From Escallonia rubra (lineage: Eukaryota; Streptophyta; Magnoliopsida; Escalloniales; Escalloniaceae), in assembly GCA_033065855.1 (NCBI GenBank), contig JAVXUO010000031.1, positions 124,001 through 188,000 on the forward strand: a DNA stretch of 64,000 nucleotides. Reading direction: 5' to 3'. Under the pieces are notes generated by a model. That model worked only from the letters and a program-made list of their open reading frames with translations. It was not told the DNA's origin and ran no database searches. The position numbers and the translations under genes are program-made. Positions 58,130 through 64,000 of this stretch are shown here, piece after piece; position 1 is the stretch's first letter, and each line of letters begins with the position of its first letter.

Positions 58130-58260
58130 ATATTGCTCGCCCCCTTGGTCAAGTGACATGGGATTTTTGAGTTTCTGATTCGAATCTTGGTCTTTTTGCC
58201 TGCCTAAACGCGTTACCCCGGTGCTTGTCAGTGCGTGTGAAAACATCTATGAATTCAATC
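58130..58260 (+). mobile_element. Possible tRNA-derived SINE fragment
   Basis: ttggtcaagtgacatggg (A-box-like) followed about 35 bp later by gattcgaatct (B-box-like) resembles the internal Pol III promoter of plant SINEs. No poly(A) or target duplication was identified. Confidence 0.35.
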
Positions 58261-60340
58261 AATCAAGCAAGCAAGCAAGAAGGTCCACCCTTTGAAGCTA
58301 CAATCATGCTTCAAACTGTTGAAAAACACGTTATAGTATAGATAGATAGGGACTTAGTGGCAAACAAATTCCTCACGAAAAGTGCACCCAGCTTTCAATC
58401 ACCATACTAATGGGACGAACCATGACTAAGGTGCACGGGCTTGGAATTTAGTGTGGTCAATGTCAAATTGGTTGTCATTTTTTGCTTCACTTTCCGCAGC
58501 TCATGTTGTTCAATGCGTTTGATTAGTTATGATCAAGTTGGAAATTGTTCAGCATGTGGTGAACGTATAGTTTACTATATATTGTGCGTAGCTTTTGGTG
58601 AAAGTGGGTTGCCTTGTCTCCGTTGATTTAGCTCCATGAGATTCTGGCAAAAATCATTGTTAACTTGTCATTACCAAGTTATTCCCTACTTTTGTTTATT
58701 GGAGTTCGCAGTTTGTTTAAGTGGTATGACAAATTCCGAGGTATCCACTGCCATTGAATGGTTGAACTGATGTAATGTGCAATCTTCTTGAAACCTTCCT
58801 CAATGGAAGACATAGCTAATGTCTATCTTTGCCTGTCTCATGCAAGTTCAAGCTTGCGTCATGTATATTTGTGGTAGTACAATATTTTGCTTACCGAGCC
58901 ATAAATGCTAAGTTGAGGAGTTCTAATTTTTAAAATATGTTTAAATTTGTTCCTTTTTATTATGAGCCGATCTCAAGTAGTGCTGAGGAGCCGAGTTTGA
59001 TAGCTTGACTCGCTTTTCAACCCGATAGTGATTAGGAGTGTAGGACATAACTTGATATTGCGTCTGAGTTGAGTTGCGATGAAAGTTTCTCAAACAAATC
59101 GGTCTTAGGTTGAAAGAAGATAAAGACGTATTTCCCTATTGGAGATCAGAATGGTTGATACACAATTATTAACACAATTGAATCAGCCAGATTCCAATAA
59201 TTTCACCCAATTTCAATTGTCTTTGGCCAATATGAGAGGATATAACAAAGTCAAGCGCTCAAGGTGCTCAAGCTTGGCCCCATGCGTTGATAAAGCCCTT
59301 TGAATGTAGCTTGAGTTTTATTATTGGAAAAAGATTTTTTTTTGGTACTAATTGGGAAAAGATGATACCCCGTATTTGATGTTCACACTTTACCATTTGA
59401 GCTCCACATTAATCGCTAAAGTTATTACATTATCGTCAATGACCATCTAAAATGCCACTACAAGCGTAAGCGAAGCTCAAATGAATTTTTCGGAACTCAT
59501 TTATCGATTCCCTTGTCTAATAACAATATTCTTGTCCCATCGTTCTTATCTTTCATGAGGCAATTATACTTCTCGATTAGTTTCTTCTCATGTTCAACTT
59601 TAGCGGCACTTTTGCGCCTTGATAGCAGTGTAGTGCGTTCCTTATAGAGCGATCAGGTCGTAAAAACTAATCATGTATACTAGGCGCGCTCACTCCATGC
59701 ATGGGACGAAGATGACTCAAGGACACCCAAAACTAGCCTCAGCGGATGAGACTTGTAGTTTACATCTCACAATCTCTTCAAAGAAAGAGCTTCCATCTTA
59801 AAAAAAGATATTCTCACTCTTTTGTCTGCTGGATCCTTTTGTACTTTGTGACTCCACATATCTGACCCTTTCTACCTTTACGAAAAGAAAAGAAGAAGAA
59901 CAATGCCAGGGAGGGAAATGCGACCCCAAACGCAAATAAGAAGACCCTATAACTCAGGAAACAGCACATCTAGAGGTTTGCAGGTGCTAATCCTTTGTCC
60001 CTTCCGCACAACTTTACGTTCATAATTCAACACAGAACTCCCGAAACGGTTAAATTAATTTGTTTTTGAAGCTAGTAATTTGGTATAATTAGTTCTACAT
60101 TCTTGAGTAAAGCCGTCTAGATACAAAGGAAACGATATAATATCTTATGAAGCCTTTTTTGTTGGCACGACTGGGCCTATTTCAAGAAAAGCGTTGCCAC
60201 ACGTAAATAATGAAGTCAAACTCCAGTCAAGCACAGAGGAGCATTAGGATTTTTGAGATGTTATTTCCAGAAAGATTATCTAGAAAGATTTTTGAGGTCT
60301 TCAAACCTTTCTTGACAAATCTATGGATTGATATTTATGA
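58261..60340. other. Intergenic and upstream region of the receptor kinase gene
   Basis: No gene recognised. Promoter elements of the gene at 60605 presumably lie in the last several hundred bases, but no clear TATA box stands out. Confidence 0.3.
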
Positions 60341-60449
60341 CGAGGGAGAGACAGAGAGACTCAAAAGAGTCAAGGCTCGGACTCAGTTGTTTTGACAAAC
60401 CAAACACGTACCAGCCCAACTCCCACCATTTTCACTCCAGCTACTTCCT

Positions 60450-60545
60450 ACTCTCTCTCTCTCTCTGTCTCTCTCTCCATTTCATATATTTCTGTAACAT
60501 TTCTCTCTCACTTAAACTCAGTCCTCTCTCTCTCTCTCTCTCTAA
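60450..60545 (+). promoter_or_regulatory. CT-rich leader of the receptor kinase gene
   Basis: Two (CT)n tracts (about 60450-60478 and 60522-60542) lie 60-155 bp before the ATG. Such Y-patch or GAGA-type pyrimidine tracts are common around plant transcription starts. They read as a Ser/Leu repeat in frame with the gene, so the frame is open back to 60392. Confidence 0.6.
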
Positions 60546-60604
60546 CACACAGAGCAAATGGGAGGAAGAACAACTTCAAGAAGTTGAAGCTCCAGGGTTA
60601 CAAG

Positions 60605-63532
60605 ATGGAGAAAGTATTATGCCAACTCTTGCTTGTCATCTCCCTTTTTGCCTTGGTGGAGTCAACATGCAACAACACCACGGACCTGCAACTAGTTTCC
60701 AAGGCCTTCAGCTCTGTTTCTAATTTCAACGCCTCTTGGTTCATCAATTCCTCCCTCTCCAACTGTTCATCAAACCCTCCGATTACACGAATAAACCTCC
60801 CATCAAGAAACCTCACGGGTGCCCTTTCATGGAAGTTCCTCAAGAACATGTCCCACCTTCACTCCATTGATCTCTCCAACAATTCCCTCAAAGGCTATGT
60901 CCCATCCTGGTTTTGGTCTGTTCGGTCCCTGGTTGAAGTAAACCTTTCCAAGAACCGGCTAGGTGGCATCATTGTTGGTCCATCTTCCTCAATTCAAGTG
61001 CTCAATTTGTCAAACAACAGGTTCACCAACATGGCTAACTTTACCAGTTTTTCTAACCTTATATCCCTTGACCTTTCGCATAATGCTCTCAATTTCTTGC
61101 CTTTTGGATTTACCAATTTAACCAATCTCCAACATCTTGATATCTCTAGCTGTAACATTTCAGGAAGTTCAAAGCCCATTTCCAATCTTCACTCGTTGGA
61201 ATATTTAGATTTATCAAACAATCACATGAATGGCAATTTCCCCTCTGATTTCCCTACACTTTCTGGTCTCAACTTGTTGAATGTCTCATTCAACAATTTC
61301 ACTGGCCTAATCGGCTCAGAGAATATACAAAAATTTGGTTCCTCTGCTTTCATCCATGCTGGCCATTTTAATACTTCGAAGTTCACCCCAAATCTTCATG
61401 CAAAACCTCCAACACCAAGTTCAAAAACCCCACCTCATAAATTGACCCAGAAACCGAAACCCATCGGGAAAAAGAAACCAAAATCAAAACCCATCATCCC
61501 GATTCTGGCCGTTTCACTAGGGTCAACATTTGTAGCTTTGGTCATGCTTGTGTCCGCATGTTGTATATACAGAAAGAGAAAGTTGGCAAAGATGAACAAA
61601 TGGGCAATCTCAAAGCCAATTCAAATGCCCTTCAAGATTGAAAAATCAGGGCCGTTTTCCTTCGAAACCGAGTCAGGGACATCATGGGTGGCCGACATCA
61701 AGGAGCCATCATCAGCACCAGTGGTGATGTTTGAGAAGCCATTGCTGAACCTGACCTTCAAGGACCTGATTGCTGCAACCTCACACTTTGGCAAGGAGTC
61801 CCTTCTGGCAGAGGGGAGGTGTGGGCCCGTGTACAGAGCCGTGCTTCCAGGTGACGTCCACGTGGCGATCAAGGTCCTGGAGCATGCTAGGGAAGTTGAT
61901 CATGACGATGCTGCTGCCATGTTTGAAGACCTGTCTATGCTCAAACACCCCAACTTGTTGTCCATTTGTGGCTACTGCATTGCAGGTAAAATTATGTGCG
62001 GTTGCTATTACTCATTTTGGTCCTTGATTCAGCAGTAGTTGACCTATGTACATTTAATGGGTTCACGTGGTCCGATGATGAAATTGAGAAGTGGACAGTC
62101 CCGTGGGTAGTCCATAGAGTGAAGATGTCACGCAAACCTAGCACAATAGCAATGATTATTAATCAGTAGGTTCTCGTGATTATTTGGCTGGTACCGCATG
62201 CATTAAATTTGAAGTAGACCCATCTGGATGTCGTGGAAACTAACAACTTTAAAGCAAACTTGGGATTTGAAAATTGGATGACCAATTATTTAGTCTTGGT
62301 TTCTTTATGTCTGAACTTAAAGGAAATTTGGGATTGCCCCTCAAAGTGGGCAATTGAACCAGTAAGTTTGGGAAAGAACTGTTTTTCAGCAGTAGCAGAT
62401 GCAATATATGTTACCAAGTGAGTAGATTAAAGTTTGACCATGTTGATGTTTTTGAAAATTTTGCACTGGTATGACATTTGACCTCTTTTTGAGTACTGAC
62501 TCTGGCTCTGCCATTGGCCCGAGCAATAGAACGATTTTTTGCAGCATAGCTGAACATATCACATACATTTACATCATAGCCCCGATCATGATATTCTGAT
62601 AATACCAACCAACGAAAAATGCTGTGAGAAGGGAGCGTTTTTCCTTAAGTATAACTCTCCTTTCGAGAAAATAGTGTGTGGATTAATAGGTTAAACTTGC
62701 TCTCCGTTCAACGAAGTCTACGGATTATTCCATTTAGAAATCAGCGTGAAGTGATATTTGAAGTCTATATTTTGTCATTGAGTTCTGCGATGATTGTTGA
62801 AGGCATTCAAAACTGTCTAAAGGTGGAGTCTAAATGATTTATCTGAAATAATGCAGCTCTGTACCTCACACTTACACAATTGTTTCGTGTCGTGCAGGCA
62901 AGGAGAAGCTAGTCTTGTTCGAGTATATTGCCAATGGTGACCTCCACAGATGGCTCCACGAGCTACCAACCGGAGAGCCTAATGTGGAAGACTGGAGCAC
63001 CGACACGTGGGAGCATGGCGACAACGGTGAGAGCGGACCCCATGTGTCGTCGCCCGAAAAGCTAGAATGGCAAACGCGCCACCGCATTGCGGTGGGGATT
63101 GCCCGCGGACTCGCCTACCTCCACCACGCGCGATCCAAACCGGTCGTGCACGGCCATTTGGTCCCCTCAAACATCCTACTAGCCGACGGCTTCGAGCCTA
63201 GGGTTGCCGACTTCGGACTGAGTCAGGACCGAGTCGGGGGGTCCACCGAGGGCGACGTGTACTGCTTTGGCGCGGTCTTGATCGAGTTGATGACGGGTCA
63301 ACCAGGTTCGGACGAGACGGTCGCGTGGACGAGGAGGTTGGTAAGGGAGGGACGCGGCTCGGAGGCGTTGGACGCCAGGCTGAGACTCGGCGGCCACTCG
63401 CTGAGTGAGATGGTGGAGGGCCTCCGAGTTGGGCACTTGTGCATGGCGGAGGCACCTAATAAAAGGCCTACCATGCAGCAGGCTTTGGGTCTCCTAAAAG
63501 ACATACATCCCTCTACGGCCCTCTTAAACTGA
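60605..63532 (+). CDS. CAMRLK: LRR receptor-like pseudokinase, CaMRLK type (two exons)
   Basis: Exons 60605-61985 and 62898-63532, intron 61986-62897 (gcag|gtaaaa ... gtgcag|gcaagg, phase 1), give 671 aa. Order: signal peptide (1-20, ends ALVES), about eight LRRs (55-235, LxxLDLSNN type), a Pro/Lys-rich juxtamembrane stretch, a TM segment (298-321) followed by RKRK, then a kinase fold (about 390-662). VAIK lysine 423 and DFG 565-567 remain. The catalytic loop reads [10 protein letters not shown] instead of HRDLKPEN, so the catalytic Asp is His 547, and the activation segment is very short with no APE. The Gly loop is also altered (AEGRCGPV). This matches the calmodulin-binding LRR receptor kinase family (soybean CaMRLK, Arabidopsis At5g45800/MEE62), from memory. 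It probably signals as a scaffold at the plasma membrane. The ATG at 60605 was chosen over in-frame 60392 because it opens directly on the signal peptide. Confidence 0.93.
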
Positions 63533-64000
63533 GTTGGCCTTTTGCACCCCACTCATTAATGTCCGAGTGGTGGTTTTGTTTGTTTGGTCACTTGGTCCGC
63601 AAAGGTTTCATTTTGACCAGGGCATGGTGTAAATGAGAGTCATGTGTCTTTGTTGTCTCTTCACAACTGTTCTCTCTCTTGCTTGCTTTCGTTGTAATCT
63701 TACTCTACTTCACCAAATCTAGAGGTATTCTATAAAGTGAATTTTGACTATAACCAGAGATGTAGTCATGAAACTACAACGATCGCTTCCTCGGTTCCTC
63801 TATACTTTAGCATCGAAATGATCTTTTATAGTTGGCATTAAAGATCAAGCTAAACAGAAGGTAGAGTGAAGAACGCTCGTGATAAGTCAAGGCTGTCTCT
63901 GCTACTGGTTAGCTGCTCGTGATAAGTCAAAGCTAAGTCAAGGCTGTCTCCGCTACCGGATAGCTATAGTGGATCTTCAACTAGGCCATCAGACTATATT
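63533..64000. other. 3' flank of the receptor kinase gene with a local repeat
   Basis: Contains the 3' UTR. At 63875-63914 and 63915-63965 a unit starting gctcgtgataagtcaa and ending tagct is repeated in tandem; the second copy has an 11-bp internal duplication (agtcaaagcta). Confidence 0.6.

Noticed and set aside
60392-60604. Upstream in-frame start for the receptor kinase
   Set aside because: The extension is a translated CT repeat. The ATG at 60605 opens directly on a normal signal peptide and gives the family length.
62979-63552. Several minus-strand frames of 60-85 codons
   Set aside because: Antisense shadows of the GC-rich second exon of the receptor kinase gene.

Overview
This is a 64-kb piece of a flowering-plant nuclear genome, most likely a eudicot. 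It has plant-only gene families (DOG1-domain proteins, CBL-interacting protein kinases, a CaMRLK-type LRR receptor kinase, a U-box fragment), AT-rich intergenic DNA, GT-AG introns and many plant transposon classes. The species cannot be named from the sequence. I count five real protein genes: two DOG1-like genes (1244-2211 minus, 20331-21083 plus), two intronless CIPK genes (27994-29379 plus, 43639-45042 minus) and one LRR receptor pseudokinase (60605-63532 plus, two exons). There is also a truncated DOG1-like pseudogene near 10.3-10.6 kb and a captured U-box fragment near 34.8 kb. I found no convincing tRNA, rRNA, CRISPR or organellar insert.

Layout. 1-0.8 kb holds two abutting tandem-repeat arrays. 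1.2-22.6 kb is a DOG1-like cluster built by segmental duplication. A block spanning about 2.28-10.56 kb, itself containing an internal tandem duplication, recurs at about 16.35-20.5 kb. Because the copies align, they record several transposon insertions with empty sites: a LINE at 5584-8053 (13-bp target duplication), a hAT-like element at 8746-10054, and two Tourist/Harbinger-like MITEs head to tail at one TAA (17624-18585). A CACTA element (10973-13349) sits in the spacer with a complex, LTR-like 80-bp tandem repeat. 22.6-27.5 kb is gene-poor and carries a 5'-truncated LINE with a 17-bp target duplication.

27.5-45.2 kb holds the two CIPK genes pointing tail to tail. Between them lie a Pack-MULE carrying a U-box fragment (34157-35173, 122-bp TIRs, 9-bp target duplication), GC-rich minisatellites and LTR-like debris. 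45.2-60.3 kb is almost entirely decayed repeats: a Ty1/copia gag-protease relic, a hairpin element, a 599-bp hAT-type MITE with a perfect 8-bp target duplication, and two more MITEs with a GC-rich internal minisatellite. The last 3.7 kb carries the CaMRLK-type gene.

Functionally the genes are not an operon or a pathway cluster. Two CIPKs (calcium decoding through CBL sensors), DOG1-like proteins (the family includes the seed-dormancy regulator DOG1) and a putative calmodulin-linked receptor pseudokinase share signalling themes, but the sequence gives no reason to link them mechanistically. I did not find an undescribed molecular system. The most informative features are divergence between the two DOG1-like paralogs (intron, histidine pair), the in-window empty sites, the Pack-MULE, and the recurring MITE family with a coding-like GC core.
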